From Tritonibacter litoralis (GTDB lineage: Bacteria; Pseudomonadota; Alphaproteobacteria; Rhodobacterales; Rhodobacteraceae), in assembly GCF_009496005.1 (NCBI RefSeq), contig NZ_WIBF01000004.1:264629-328628 (forward strand): DNA of 64,000 nucleotides, given 5' to 3'. Below the pieces are notes generated by a model. It had not been told where the DNA came from. It saw only the letters and a program-made list of their open reading frames with translations, and did no database searches. A program made the position numbers and the translations under genes. Positions within the stretch are counted from its first letter, which is position 1; each line of letters opens with the position of its first letter. Shown here piece by piece: positions 24,785-33,166 of this stretch.

Positions 24785-25957
24785 TTATTGCAGATCGCCA
24801 AAAGCCGTTTTGAGCCGGGCGCAGGCGTCTTCAACGCGGCTGCGTTGGGTGGCCAGATTGAACCGCAGGAAGCTTTCGCCGCCGGTGCCAAAGGTGGTGC
24901 CATGGTTGGCGGCAATCTTCGCCCCTTGTTCCACGCGGCTGGTGAACTCCTCTCGTGCCATGCCGGTGCCTGCAAAATCCACCCAGGCCAGATAGGTCGA
25001 TTGAAGTTTCATCGACGAAAGCCCCGGGATCTCGGCCATGGCCGCGTCAAAGATCTGCCGATTGCCGTCGATATAAGCTAGCTGCGCGTCAGCCCATTTT
25101 GCCCCTTCGGGCGAATAGGCGGCGGCGGTTGCAAATTGCCCCAGTGAATTGGGAGCCAGCGACAGGGCCAGCATCCGCGCCTTGAACCGCGCGCGCAGAT
25201 CGGGGTCGGGGATGATCACCTGACCGGTATGGAGCCCCGCGATGTTGAAGGTTTTTGATGGGGCCGTCAGCATCAAGAGCCGGTCCACTATATCCGGCGC
25301 GGCATTGGGCATAGGGATATGGGTATGGCCGTCAAAGACCAGATCCTGGTGGATCTCATCCGACACCAGCATCAGGTCATGGCGTTTGGCAAAATCGGCC
25401 ACGGCGCGCAGCTCGTCCTGGGTCCAGACGCGACCGCCGGGATTGTGCGGCGAACACAGGATGACCATCTTTTCCGTGCCGGTCATCTGCGCGTCATAGG
25501 CGTCGAAATCCAACGTATAAAGCCCGTCGGAAACGCGCATCTCACATTCGACAACCGCGCGACCTGCATTGCGGATCACCTTGGCAAAGGCGTGGTAGAC
25601 TGGGGTGAACAGCACTACACCGTCTCCGGGCTGGGTGAAGGTGTCCAGGCACATGCCCACCCCGTTAACCAGGCCGGTGGTGGTGAAAATGGCGTCGGTC
25701 TCCAGATCCCAACCGTGCCGGGTTTTCATCCACCACTGGATCGCGTCCCGATAGGGGGCTTCGGCGTCCACATAACCCAGGATACCTTCGTCCAGAACGC
25801 TGCGCAGCCGGTCCGAGATCACATCGGCGATTTTGAAATCACTGTCGGCCACCCACATGGCCAAGCCTTCGTCGCTGGGGACGCCATAGATCCGCTCCAT
25901 TGCGTCCCATTTGTTGCAAAATGTGCCACGGCGGTCGATCAGCTCATCAAAATTCAT
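24785..25957 (-). CDS. MalY/PatB-type PLP-dependent C-S lyase/aminotransferase
   Basis: 390 residues of fold type I, matching the MalY/PatB group (cystathionine beta-lyase-like). Marks: NFDELIDRRGTFCNKWDAM at the start, MWVADSDFKIADVI, CSPHNPGGRVWTQDEL, SDEIHQDLVFDGHTHIPM and the PLP lysine in TAPSKTFNIAGLHTG. Substrates could be cystathionine or other beta-substituted sulfur amino acids. The ATG at 25957 has AAGGAG eight bases upstream. Divergent from def by 99 bases. Confidence 0.9.
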   Translation of the reverse strand: MNFDELIDRRGTFCNKWDAMERIYGVPSDEGLAMWVADSDFKIADVISDRLRSVLDEGILGYVDAEAPYRDAIQWWMKTRHGWDLETDAIFTTTGLVNGVGMCLDTFTQPGDGVVLFTPVYHAFAKVIRNAGRAVVECEMRVSDGLYTLDFDAYDAQMTGTEKMVILCSPHNPGGRVWTQDELRAVADFAKRHDLMLVSDEIHQDLVFDGHTHIPMPNAAPDIVDRLLMLTAPSKTFNIAGLHTGQVIIPDPDLRARFKARMLALSLAPNSLGQFATAAAYSPEGAKWADAQLAYIDGNRQIFDAAMAEIPGLSSMKLQSTYLAWVDFAGTGMAREEFTSRVEQGAKIAANHGTTFGTGGESFLRFNLATQRSRVEDACARLKTAFGDLQ

Positions 25958-26056
25958 CAAGGTGCTCCTTAAAATCCCGAATGCGAAGCTATCCTTTACA
26001 TCAGCAGGCGCAAGGGGCGTTGCGAGCCTTGGTACAATCGCATAAATGGCTTTGGT

Positions 26057-26584
26057 ATGAAGCGCCCAATTTTGATCCATCCTGATCCCCGCCTAAAAAA
26101 GGTCTGTGCCCCGGTTGCCGATATCTCGGACGAGCTGCGCGCGCTGGCTGATGATATGCTGGAAACCATGTATGATGCGCCCGGTGTTGGCCTGGCCGCG
26201 CCACAGATTGGCGTGTTAGATCGTGTGATTGTTCTGGACTGCGTCAAGGAAGACGGCGAACTGCCGCGTCCGCTGCAGATGTTCAATCCGCGTGTCATTG
26301 CGTCGTCGGATGAAACCAACGTTTATGAGGAAGGCTGCCTGTCGATCCCTGAACAATACGCCGATGTGACCCGCCCCAAAGTGGTGGATGTGGAATGGCT
26401 GGACCGGGACGGGAACTTGCAGACCGAGACCTTTGATGGGTTGTGGGCGACCTGTGTCCAGCATGAGATCGACCATCTGGAAGGCAAGCTGTTCATCGAT
26501 TATCTGAAACCGATGAAGCGGCAGATGATCACCCGCAAGATGCAAAAGCTCAAGAAAGAGCGCGCCCGGAACAAGGACGCCTGA
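26057..26584 (+). CDS. def: Peptide deformylase
   Basis: 175-residue metalloenzyme removing the N-formyl group from nascent proteins. All three motifs are intact: GVGLAAPQ (43-50), EGCLS (92-96, metal ligand Cys94) and HEIDH (136-140, catalytic Glu137). A basic C-terminal tail (QMITRKMQKLKKERARNK) may contact the ribosome. It heads the def / def-like / fmt cluster. The ribosome site is weak; a TTGCGA-17 bp-TAAATG promoter-like pair ends about 15 bases before the ATG. Confidence 0.96.
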   Translation: MKRPILIHPDPRLKKVCAPVADISDELRALADDMLETMYDAPGVGLAAPQIGVLDRVIVLDCVKEDGELPRPLQMFNPRVIASSDETNVYEEGCLSIPEQYADVTRPKVVDVEWLDRDGNLQTETFDGLWATCVQHEIDHLEGKLFIDYLKPMKRQMITRKMQKLKKERARNKDA

Positions 26585-26586
26585 CT

Positions 26587-27084
26587 ATGACCGTGCGCCC
26601 TTGCTTGCCCTGGCCTGACAAACGGTTGCGCACGCGCGCCGATGAGGTCTCTGAGATCACCGACGAGATCCGCGCGATCTGGGACGATATGGTCGACACG
26701 ATGGAGGCCATGCCCGGTGTCGGTCTGGGGGCCAATCAGATCGGCGTGCTGCTGCGTCTCGCGGTTGTTGATGGCTCGACGGAACGGGGCAAGGCGGTGC
26801 GTCTGGCAAACCCCGAGATCCTGCATAAATCGATCGAATTGCGCGAACATGAGGAAGCCAGCCCCAATCTCCCCGGTGTCTCGGCCAAGATCAAACGCCC
26901 GCGTGCGGTCACCGTCAAATTCATGGATGAGACCGGCGCTTGGGCGGAACGCGATTTCGTCGGGATCGAGGCGACCAGCGTCCAGCATCAGATCGACCAT
27001 CTGATTGGAAAAATGTATTTTGATCACCTGTCCAAAACCAAACGCGACATGCTGATCAAAAAATCGAAGAAATTTACGGGCTAA
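26587..27084 (+). CDS. Peptide deformylase-like protein, probably inactive
   Basis: 165 residues homologous to the neighbouring deformylase along its full length. Motif 1 is GVGLGANQ (44-51). Motif 2, normally EGCLS, is EASPN (90-94), so the metal-binding cysteine becomes Ser92. Motif 3 is HQIDH (134-138), changing the catalytic glutamate to Gln135. The two histidines remain. Loss of both Cys and Glu argues against deformylation by the known mechanism, yet the frame is intact and sits three bases after def, before fmt. It may be a ribosome- or substrate-binding pseudoenzyme. Confidence 0.88.
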   Translation: MTVRPCLPWPDKRLRTRADEVSEITDEIRAIWDDMVDTMEAMPGVGLGANQIGVLLRLAVVDGSTERGKAVRLANPEILHKSIELREHEEASPNLPGVSAKIKRPRAVTVKFMDETGAWAERDFVGIEATSVQHQIDHLIGKMYFDHLSKTKRDMLIKKSKKFTG

Positions 27085-27095
27085 GGAACACAGGC

Positions 27096-28001
27096 ATGCG
27101 CGTCGTCTTTATGGGAACCCCTGATTTCTCGGTCCCGGTGCTGGACGCGCTGGTGGCCGCGGGGCACGATATTGCCGCGGTTTACTGTCAGCCCCCCCGG
27201 CCTGCGGGCCGCGGCAAGAAGGACCGCCCAACACCCGTCCACGCCCGCGCCGCTGCCTTGGATCTGGAGGTGCGCCACCCGGTGTCCTTGAAAGGCGCGG
27301 ACGCGCAGGCCGCGTTTGCAGCGTTGAATGCGGATGTGGCCGTTGTGGTGGCCTATGGGCTGATCCTGCCACAGGTGATTTTGGACGCACCCACCCATGG
27401 CTGCCTGAACATTCACGCAAGCCTTCTGCCCCGTTGGCGTGGGGCTGCGCCGATCCATCGGTCGATTATGGCGGGCGATGCTGAGACCGGCGTCTGCATC
27501 ATGCAGATGGAGGCGGGGCTGGATACTGGCCCCGTGTTGCTGCGCGCAGCGACCCCCATTGGCGACACGGAAACCACCGCCCAATTACATGACCGCCTGT
27601 CCGAAATGGGGGCGCGGCTGATTGTGCAGGCCTTGGACAAACTGCCGTCGCTCACACCAGAAGTGCAGCCCGAGGCAGGCGTGACCTATGCCCATAAGAT
27701 CGACAAAAGCGAAGCACAGATTGACTGGTCCTTGCCTGCCGTTGAGGTGGATCGCAAAATTCGCGGACTTTCGCCATTTCCCGGTGCCTGGTGCGAGGTC
27801 GAGGGGCAGCGCGTGAAACTCTTGGCCTCACGCCTGGCGGACGGCCATGGCGTGGCAGGCACAGTTTTGGATGAAACGCTCAGGGTTGCCTGCGGGGATG
27901 GCGCGGTCGAGCTTCTGCGCTTGCAAAGAGCGGGCAAAGGGGCGCAGGATCGGGATGTGTTCCTACGTGGTTTCCCTATTGCAAAGGGCACACAGCTTTA
28001 A
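27096..28001 (+). CDS. fmt: Methionyl-tRNA formyltransferase
   Basis: 301-residue enzyme that formylates initiator Met-tRNA with 10-formyl-THF. Marks: [15 protein letters not shown] at the start, [23 protein letters not shown], and [20 protein letters not shown] with the catalytic Asn/His/Asp set. A C-terminal OB-like domain follows from about residue 205 ([18 protein letters not shown]). Eleven bases after the deformylase-like gene, RBS AAGGAA. It supplies the formyl group that Def later removes. Confidence 0.96.
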   Translation: MRVVFMGTPDFSVPVLDALVAAGHDIAAVYCQPPRPAGRGKKDRPTPVHARAAALDLEVRHPVSLKGADAQAAFAALNADVAVVVAYGLILPQVILDAPTHGCLNIHASLLPRWRGAAPIHRSIMAGDAETGVCIMQMEAGLDTGPVLLRAATPIGDTETTAQLHDRLSEMGARLIVQALDKLPSLTPEVQPEAGVTYAHKIDKSEAQIDWSLPAVEVDRKIRGLSPFPGAWCEVEGQRVKLLASRLADGHGVAGTVLDETLRVACGDGAVELLRLQRAGKGAQDRDVFLRGFPIAKGTQL

Positions 28002-28019
28002 CTGGCGAAAGGTCCGCAG

Positions 28020-28259
28020 ATGTTCCTGGCTCTTTTTGGCACGGTCGTGATTGCCGGCATTATCGGATATGCCTCTGAGCGCACAGGCTGGACCAACAAC
28101 GGCGTTATTCCGTCGATTATCATCTGCGTGGGCGGGGCGTTTCTGTTTTATTTTGTCCGGATCATGTTTGGCATCGGCTTTTCAGCACCAGGATGGAACG
28201 CAATTGCCTCATCCATCGGGGCCTTGATCATCGTGCCCACCCATTGGCGCCGCCGATAG
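28020..28259 (+). CDS. Small inner-membrane protein
   Basis: 79 residues with two or three hydrophobic segments (FLALFGTVVIAGIIGYASE, VIPSIIICVGGAFLFYFV, WNAIASSIGALIIVP) and a basic C-terminus. The glycine-rich pattern resembles the GlsB/YeaQ/YmgE transglycosylase-associated family, but the match is weak. It lies 18 bases after fmt and 22 before a similar small gene, so the pair probably rides on the fmt transcript. No function can be given. Confidence 0.65.
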   Translation: MFLALFGTVVIAGIIGYASERTGWTNNGVIPSIIICVGGAFLFYFVRIMFGIGFSAPGWNAIASSIGALIIVPTHWRRR

Positions 28260-28281
28260 GAGGCCAATAGGAGAATGTGTT

Positions 28282-28521
28282 ATGTCTGTTGTTTTTCTGA
28301 TCATTATCGGCGCGGCTGCCGGGTTCCTGGCGACGCGGTTTATGAAGGTTGAAACCGATCTGATCACCACTGTGGTCATCGGGATTGGTGGTGCGCTGAT
28401 TGGCGGGTTTCTTTTGCGCGGGATCCTGAGCGTGCTGGGTCTGTTGTCCGGTCTGGTGGGCGCGGTTCTGGGGGCCATGGCGCTGATCTGGCTGTGGCAG
28501 ACTTACGGCCCCAAGAAATAG
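28282..28521 (+). CDS. GlsB/YeaQ/YmgE-like small membrane protein
   Basis: 79 residues, about three membrane helices with the glycine pattern of the GlsB/YeaQ/YmgE family (IIIGAAAGFLATRFMK, GIGGALIGGFLLRGIL). TAGGAGAAT is the ribosome site. Members are stress-linked small membrane proteins of unknown mechanism. The stop is directly next to the convergent TRIC-type gene, one base apart. Confidence 0.7.
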   Translation: MSVVFLIIIGAAAGFLATRFMKVETDLITTVVIGIGGALIGGFLLRGILSVLGLLSGLVGAVLGAMALIWLWQTYGPKK

Positions 28522-28522
28522 C

Positions 28523-29146
28523 TCAGCCCCCTGGAGGGCGGCTTTTGTACACGGGCAGGTGCCAGCCAAAGGCAATGGAGCCCGCTCGCAGCCCCCAAGT
28601 GACACCGGCGCAGACCAACAAGGCGGTGGTCAGCTCTGCGCCGCCGGCCAGTGAAACCAGCGCTGAGATCGCGCCGAACATGGCGCATGAGATGTAAAGC
28701 TCGCCCTGTTTCAGAACCAGGGGCACTTCGTTACAGACCACATCGCGCATCAAACCGCCCAAAGATCCAGTGGCCATGCCCATCAGCACAACCACCACCG
28801 GATGCTGGCCGGTTTCGACCGCGGCCGCGACACCAGCCGGGACCGCAACGGCCAGGGCAAAACTGTCGAGCCAGACCACCCATTTCAGGCGGCTTTCAAC
28901 CAGATGCGCGGTGAAGAAGATGGCCACAGCCGAGGCCACCGCCCACAGAATAAGAGAGGGGGTTTCGATCCAGAACACCGGGTGGCGATCCAGCAGCAGG
29001 TCGCGCACCGTGCCTCCGCCTACCGCTGTCAGGCAGGCGATAAAGGCAAAGCCCACAATATCCAGCTGCGCCCGACTGGCCACCAGCGCGCCGGTCAGGG
29101 CAAAAACCACAACCGAGGCGGGGTCCAGAAAGGTGAGCGGGGTCAT
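28523..29146 (-). CDS. TRIC/YicG-type trimeric intracellular cation channel family protein
   Basis: 207 residues with seven hydrophobic segments. Two repeats each carry the glycine-arginine-aspartate motif: VGGGTVRDLLLDRHPVFW and LGGLMRDVVCNEVPLVL. This is the UPF0126/YicG family, which forms trimeric K+/cation channels. It starts two bases after the rnhA stop, so it is the last gene of a minus-strand string ispH-lysE-rnhA-this gene. Confidence 0.9.
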   Translation of the reverse strand: MTPLTFLDPASVVVFALTGALVASRAQLDIVGFAFIACLTAVGGGTVRDLLLDRHPVFWIETPSLILWAVASAVAIFFTAHLVESRLKWVVWLDSFALAVAVPAGVAAAVETGQHPVVVVLMGMATGSLGGLMRDVVCNEVPLVLKQGELYISCAMFGAISALVSLAGGAELTTALLVCAGVTWGLRAGSIAFGWHLPVYKSRPPGG

Positions 29147-29148
29147 TG

Positions 29149-29613
29149 TTATCCTTTGGCAGATTTCTTGAAGGGGGCCATACCCGCGCGGGCCAGTTCA
29201 TCGGCGCGTTCGTTTTCAGGGTGGCCCGCATGGCCTTTGACCCATTCCCAAGTCACTTTATGGCGCGCTTGGGCTGCGTCAAGGCGCTGCCAGAGATCGA
29301 CGTTCTTGACGGGCTTTTTTGCAGAGGTTTTCCAACCGTTTTTCTTCCAGCCGAAAATCCAGCCGGTGACGCCGTTTTTGACATAGGCGGAGTCGGTGAC
29401 CACGGTGATGGTCGAGGGACGACTGAGGCTTTCCAGTGCGGAAATGGCGGCCATCAGCTCCATCTGATTGTTGGTGGTGGTGGCTTCGCCGCCTTTGAGC
29501 TCACGCTCTTTGACCACGGTGTCGCCGTCCATTGCCCGCAGCAGAACGCCCCAGCCGCCGGGGCCAGGGTTTCCGGAACATGCGCCATCGGTATATGCAT
29601 AAAGGTCTGCCAT
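29149..29613 (-). CDS. rnhA: Ribonuclease HI
   Basis: 154-residue nuclease cleaving RNA in RNA-DNA hybrids. Catalytic residues are visible: Asp9 in [16 protein letters not shown], Glu in [10 protein letters not shown], Asp in [11 protein letters not shown] and Asp in NERADELA. The basic protrusion typical of E. coli-type RNase H ([20 protein letters not shown]) is present. The ATG at 29613 gives the normal N-terminus; a longer frame to 29697 is not supported. The gene lies 31 bases after the LysE-type gene. Confidence 0.96.
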   Translation of the reverse strand: MADLYAYTDGACSGNPGPGGWGVLLRAMDGDTVVKERELKGGEATTTNNQMELMAAISALESLSRPSTITVVTDSAYVKNGVTGWIFGWKKNGWKTSAKKPVKNVDLWQRLDAAQARHKVTWEWVKGHAGHPENERADELARAGMAPFKKSAKG

Positions 29614-29644
29614 GCAGGCGAAGTGCCAGCGGGCGGGCGAGAGG

Positions 29645-30259
29645 TCAAGCCCGTTCCAGAGCCAGTCGGCCCGCCAAAAGCGCAAAGACACCGGCAAAGC
29701 TGCGATTGAGCCAGGCCATGGCGCGTTGATTGGTCAGCAGCATGCGGCGGGCCTGTGCGGCAAAGACCCCGTAGAGGGAGAAGATCACAAAGGTTGCGAG
29801 CATAAAGACGGCCCCCAGGGTCAGCATCTCATACGTGGCGTTGTCTGGCACGCCGCTGAGGAAAGGGGGCAGAAGAGCCAGAAAGAACAGCGAGAGTTTT
29901 GGGTTGAGAATATTGATCAACGCAGCGCGCCGTCCAATGTGCCACCCGCTGCTAGCGGTGCGTTCGGCGCGCAGGGATAATGTTCCGCCCTCTTTCACCG
30001 CCTGATAGGCGAGCCAGAGGAGATAGGCGACGCCCAGCCATTTCACAATTGCAAAGGCCAGCGCCGAACTGTGCAGGATCGCAGCCAGACCAAAAATCGC
30101 GGCCATCAGATGGGGCACAATGCCAAGGGTGCAGCCCAAGGTCGCCCAAAGCGCGGCGCGGGCACCCTGGCCAAGCCCAATAGCCATCGTATAAATCACG
30201 CCTGTGCCGGGTGCGAGAACCACAACCAGGACTGTAATCAGAAACTGTGTTGAAATCAT
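29645..30259 (-). CDS. LysE/RhtB-family amino acid exporter
   Basis: 204 residues, six membrane segments, with the family pattern [22 protein letters not shown] near the N-terminus and [19 protein letters not shown] in the middle (the NPK motif of RhtB-type exporters). It acts in the inner membrane exporting an amino acid such as homoserine, threonine or lysine; substrate not determinable. Downstream of ispH by 74 bases. Confidence 0.9.
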   Translation of the reverse strand: MISTQFLITVLVVVLAPGTGVIYTMAIGLGQGARAALWATLGCTLGIVPHLMAAIFGLAAILHSSALAFAIVKWLGVAYLLWLAYQAVKEGGTLSLRAERTASSGWHIGRRAALINILNPKLSLFFLALLPPFLSGVPDNATYEMLTLGAVFMLATFVIFSLYGVFAAQARRMLLTNQRAMAWLNRSFAGVFALLAGRLALERA

Positions 30260-30333
30260 ACCGAGCCGTCCGCCTTTTATTGCGTTTGAACAAAGATAGG
30301 CAGGCGAACGGTGGATGTCACCCAGTCAGAGCG

Positions 30334-31284
30334 TCACGCAGGGGCGCGCAGCACCCGCGGGACTTTGAACTCGACCCTTTCAACGGCGGTTTCCACCTGT
30401 TCGACCGTCACATCATAACGGGCGCGGAAGGCATCGATCACCTCATTGACCAGTAGCTCTGGCGCAGAGGCGCCGGCGGTGATCGCAATGGTGCGAATGC
30501 CCTCCAGCGCGCGCCAGTCAATATTGTCCGCGCGCTGCACCAGCTGCGCATAGGAGCAGCCTGCTTTGGCCCCAACTTCGACAAGACGGCGGGAGTTCGA
30601 AGAATTTGGTGCACCGACAACCAAAAGCGCATCGGATTTGGGAGCCACGGCTTTTACGGCCTCTTGGCGGTTGGTTGTTGCGTAACAAATGTCTTCTTTG
30701 TGCGGGCCGATAATGGCGGGAAACCGCGTCTGAAGTGCGGCCACGATGTCCTTGGTGTCATCCACAGACAAGGTGGTCTGAGTGACAAAAGCCAGGCGTT
30801 CGGGGTTACGGACATCAACGGTGGCCACATCCGCAACGGTTTCGACCAGCAGGACCTCTCCCGCAGGGAGCTGGCCCATGGTGCCGATGGTTTCGGGGTG
30901 CCCTTTGTGGCCGATCATAATGATCTGCAGGCCGCTTTCTGCGTGGCGTTCGGCCTCGATGTGTACCTTGGACACCAGAGGGCAGGTGGCGTCGACATAG
31001 ACCATCTGACGGGTTTCTGCGGCCTCTGGCACAGATTTGGGAACGCCATGCGCCGAAAAGATCACGGGCCGGTCATCGGGGCATTCATCCAGCTCCTCGA
31101 CAAAGACCGCGCCTTTGTCCCGCAGCCCATCGACGACAAATTTGTTGTGGACAATCTCGTGACGCACATAGACCGGAGCGCCCCATTTCTCGAGGGCCAT
31201 TTCAACGATTTTAATGGCGCGGTCCACACCGGCGCAAAAGCCGCGGGGGGCGGCAAGAAACAGCGTGAGGGCGGGTTTGGTCAT
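30334..31284 (-). CDS. ispH: 4-hydroxy-3-methylbut-2-enyl diphosphate reductase
   Basis: 316-residue iron-sulfur enzyme, last step of the MEP isoprenoid pathway, making IPP and DMAPP. The three cluster cysteines are visible: Cys17 in [13 protein letters not shown], one in [14 protein letters not shown] and one in [14 protein letters not shown]. Also HGVPKSVPE and [23 protein letters not shown] ribosome site precedes the ATG. Isolated from other isoprenoid genes, as usual in this group. Confidence 0.97.
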   Translation of the reverse strand: MTKPALTLFLAAPRGFCAGVDRAIKIVEMALEKWGAPVYVRHEIVHNKFVVDGLRDKGAVFVEELDECPDDRPVIFSAHGVPKSVPEAAETRQMVYVDATCPLVSKVHIEAERHAESGLQIIMIGHKGHPETIGTMGQLPAGEVLLVETVADVATVDVRNPERLAFVTQTTLSVDDTKDIVAALQTRFPAIIGPHKEDICYATTNRQEAVKAVAPKSDALLVVGAPNSSNSRRLVEVGAKAGCSYAQLVQRADNIDWRALEGIRTIAITAGASAPELLVNEVIDAFRARYDVTVEQVETAVERVEFKVPRVLRAPA

Positions 31285-31355
31285 GATGCGTCTCCTTACG
31301 CGGTCACAGGTAAGGGTTTCCCAAGTCTGCGTCCAGAGGAGGGCCGATACGAAAA

Positions 31356-31380
31356 AGGGGGCGAATGTGCCCCCTGATCC
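31356..31380 (-). terminator. Intrinsic terminator of the NYN-domain gene
   Basis: Read on the minus strand: AGGGGGC, loop ACATTC, GCCCCCT, then TTTTC. The stem covers 31356-31375, with the T-tract at 31351-31356. It lies 27 bases after the NYN gene stop and before ispH, separating the two transcripts. Confidence 0.85.
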
Positions 31381-31401
31381 AATTCAATGAAGTGATCGCA
31401 C

Positions 31402-31977
31402 TTATTGCCCAGTTGCGATGGACAATGTGTGCTCTTCTCCGGGGATATCCCGCGGCGGGCGACCGATCACATCCTTGAGCTCTTCCAGTTCAATGAAGTT
31501 ATCGGCCTGACGGCGCAATTCATCCGAAATCATCGGCGGTTGGCTACGAATGGTCGAGACCACGGAAACGCGAACACCCTGACGCTGCAAGCTGGCAATC
31601 AACGGGCGAAAATCCCCATCGCCCGAAAACAGCACAATATGATCAACACGAGGTGCAAGTTCCATGGCATCAACCGTCAGCTCGATGTCCATATTGCCTT
31701 TGACTTTCCGACGCCCCATGCTGTCGGTGTATTCTTTGGCGGGTTTGGTCACCATAGTGAAGCCGTTGTAATTCAGCCAATCCACCAGGGGCCGTATCGG
31801 GGAATATTCGTCGTTTTCCAAAAGCGCTGTGTAATAGAACGCCCGCAGTAATTTGCCGCGGCGCATAAATTCTTGCCGCAGTAGTTTATAGTCGATATCG
31901 AACCCCAGCGCTTTGGCGGCGGCGTATAAATTCGACCCGTCAATGAACAGCGCAAGCCGTTCGTCCTTGTAAAACAT
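31402..31977 (-). CDS. NYN-domain protein (LabA/DUF88 family)
   Basis: 191 residues with a PIN-like NYN fold: the first acidic motif is ERLALFIDGSNLYAAAKALGF, then VKGNMDIELTVDAMEL and the third LFSGDGDFRPLIASLQRQG. These aspartates form the putative nuclease site, so it is a candidate RNase of the LabA/Limkain-type group. It is monocistronic, ending in its own terminator, and diverges from folK across a 139-base region. Confidence 0.9.
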   Translation of the reverse strand: MFYKDERLALFIDGSNLYAAAKALGFDIDYKLLRQEFMRRGKLLRAFYYTALLENDEYSPIRPLVDWLNYNGFTMVTKPAKEYTDSMGRRKVKGNMDIELTVDAMELAPRVDHIVLFSGDGDFRPLIASLQRQGVRVSVVSTIRSQPPMISDELRRQADNFIELEELKDVIGRPPRDIPGEEHTLSIATGQ

Positions 31978-32116
31978 TAACTTGTCCTTCCGGTATAGCC
32001 CGCTGTGCCTTTTTTTATGTGAGTGAGTGGTAATCAGCTGAGCGGGGCGGGTGCATATAAATTAGATTTTTTACGAGCTGCCGCAAGTGTATCATCTTTG
32101 TGAAGAGGGGTCAAAA

Positions 32117-32698
32117 ATGACAAAAAGACTACCCAGAGCCTTGGTGGCTCTCGGAGGTAATCTACCTATGGGGGATATGCTCCCCGTCGAAACTTTGACG
32201 CGGGCCATATCTGCACTGGAAGAGGCCGGTGTTAAACCGCTGAAGGTTTCACGATTCTTCACAACCCCGTGTTTTCCAAAGGGTGCAGGTCCGGATTATG
32301 TAAACGCTGCGCTGGCAACGGAAACTGATCTCGCGGCACCGGATCTTTTGGCGATTTTGCATGAGGTTGAGGCTGCGTTTTCGCGCCAGCGGGACCAACG
32401 CTGGGGCATGCGGACGTTGGACCTCGATTTGCTCGCAATGGATGAGCAAGTTGCGCCGGACCTTGCGACCTACACACGTTGGTTAAATTTACCAAAAAAA
32501 GAACAGGTGGCGGTGGCTCCGGACCAACTTATCCTGCCGCACCCGCGTATTCAGGACCGCGGTTTTGTTTTGATTCCTTTGTGCGATGTGGCGCCAGACT
32601 GGGTGCACCCGGTATTAAAGCAAAGCGCGAAACAGATGGCTGCGGCACTGTCTGCAGAAGAAATCAATGAGATTGTTCCAATTTCAGCAGGCGATTGA
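32117..32698 (+). CDS. folK: 2-amino-4-hydroxy-6-hydroxymethyldihydropteridine pyrophosphokinase
   Basis: 193 residues; HPPK transfers pyrophosphate from ATP to the pterin in folate synthesis. Marks: ALVALGGNLPMGDM at the start, VSRFFTTPCFPKGAGPDYVNAA and the signature RWGMRTLDLDLLAMD followed by LILPHPRIQDRGFVLIPL. It is somewhat long (usual about 160) owing to an insert near LATYTRWLNLPKKEQVA. ATG 32117 follows GAAGAGGGG; an upstream GTG (32087) is less likely. Confidence 0.93.
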   Translation: MTKRLPRALVALGGNLPMGDMLPVETLTRAISALEEAGVKPLKVSRFFTTPCFPKGAGPDYVNAALATETDLAAPDLLAILHEVEAAFSRQRDQRWGMRTLDLDLLAMDEQVAPDLATYTRWLNLPKKEQVAVAPDQLILPHPRIQDRGFVLIPLCDVAPDWVHPVLKQSAKQMAAALSAEEINEIVPISAGD

Positions 32699-32709
32699 CC
32701 CTTCTGCGC

Positions 32710-32738
32710 TTGTCAAGAGCCTTCATTGGGATTAAATC
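32710..32738 (+). promoter_or_regulatory. Promoter of rpoZ
   Basis: TTGTCA (32710-32715), 17-bp spacer, TAAATC (32733-32738), ending 38 bases before the rpoZ start. Spacing is ideal and both hexamers are close to consensus, so this is one of the better sigma-70-type promoters in the window. Confidence 0.6.
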
Positions 32739-32775
32739 CATCATCTCTGGATCCATTTAACTTGGAGAGTCGCCT

Positions 32776-33129
32776 ATGGCCCGCGTGACGGTTGAAGACT
32801 GCGTAGACAAAGTTCCCAACCGCTTTGAACTGGTAATGCTTGCCGCCCATCGGGCGCGCGAGATTTCGGCGGGTGCCGAACTTACCGTGGACCGCGACAA
32901 CGACAAGAACCCGGTCGTTTCGCTGCGTGAAATTGCCGAAGAAACCCAAAGCGCAGACAGCCTGCGTGAGCGGATGATCGAGAGCAATCAAACTCAGATC
33001 GAAGTTGACGAGCCGGAAGAAGATTCCATGGCTCTGTTGATGGGCTCGGACAACGACAAACCCGAAGCGGACGATATGTCCGAAGAGAAACTGCTGCGCG
33101 CTCTGATGGAAGCGCAGGGTCAGGGCTGA
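32776..33129 (+). CDS. rpoZ: RNA polymerase omega subunit
   Basis: 117 residues; omega aids folding of beta' and in many bacteria forms part of a ppGpp site. The N-terminus is diagnostic: [20 protein letters not shown] and [33 protein letters not shown]. The acidic C-terminal tail is typical for alphaproteobacteria. It lies 37 bases before rel, linking the ppGpp enzyme and a ppGpp-responsive polymerase subunit. Confidence 0.97.
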   Translation: MARVTVEDCVDKVPNRFELVMLAAHRAREISAGAELTVDRDNDKNPVVSLREIAEETQSADSLRERMIESNQTQIEVDEPEEDSMALLMGSDNDKPEADDMSEEKLLRALMEAQGQG

Positions 33130-33166
33130 CCCCGCCGCAGTCACCAAAGAAAGTTGCGGACCACCT

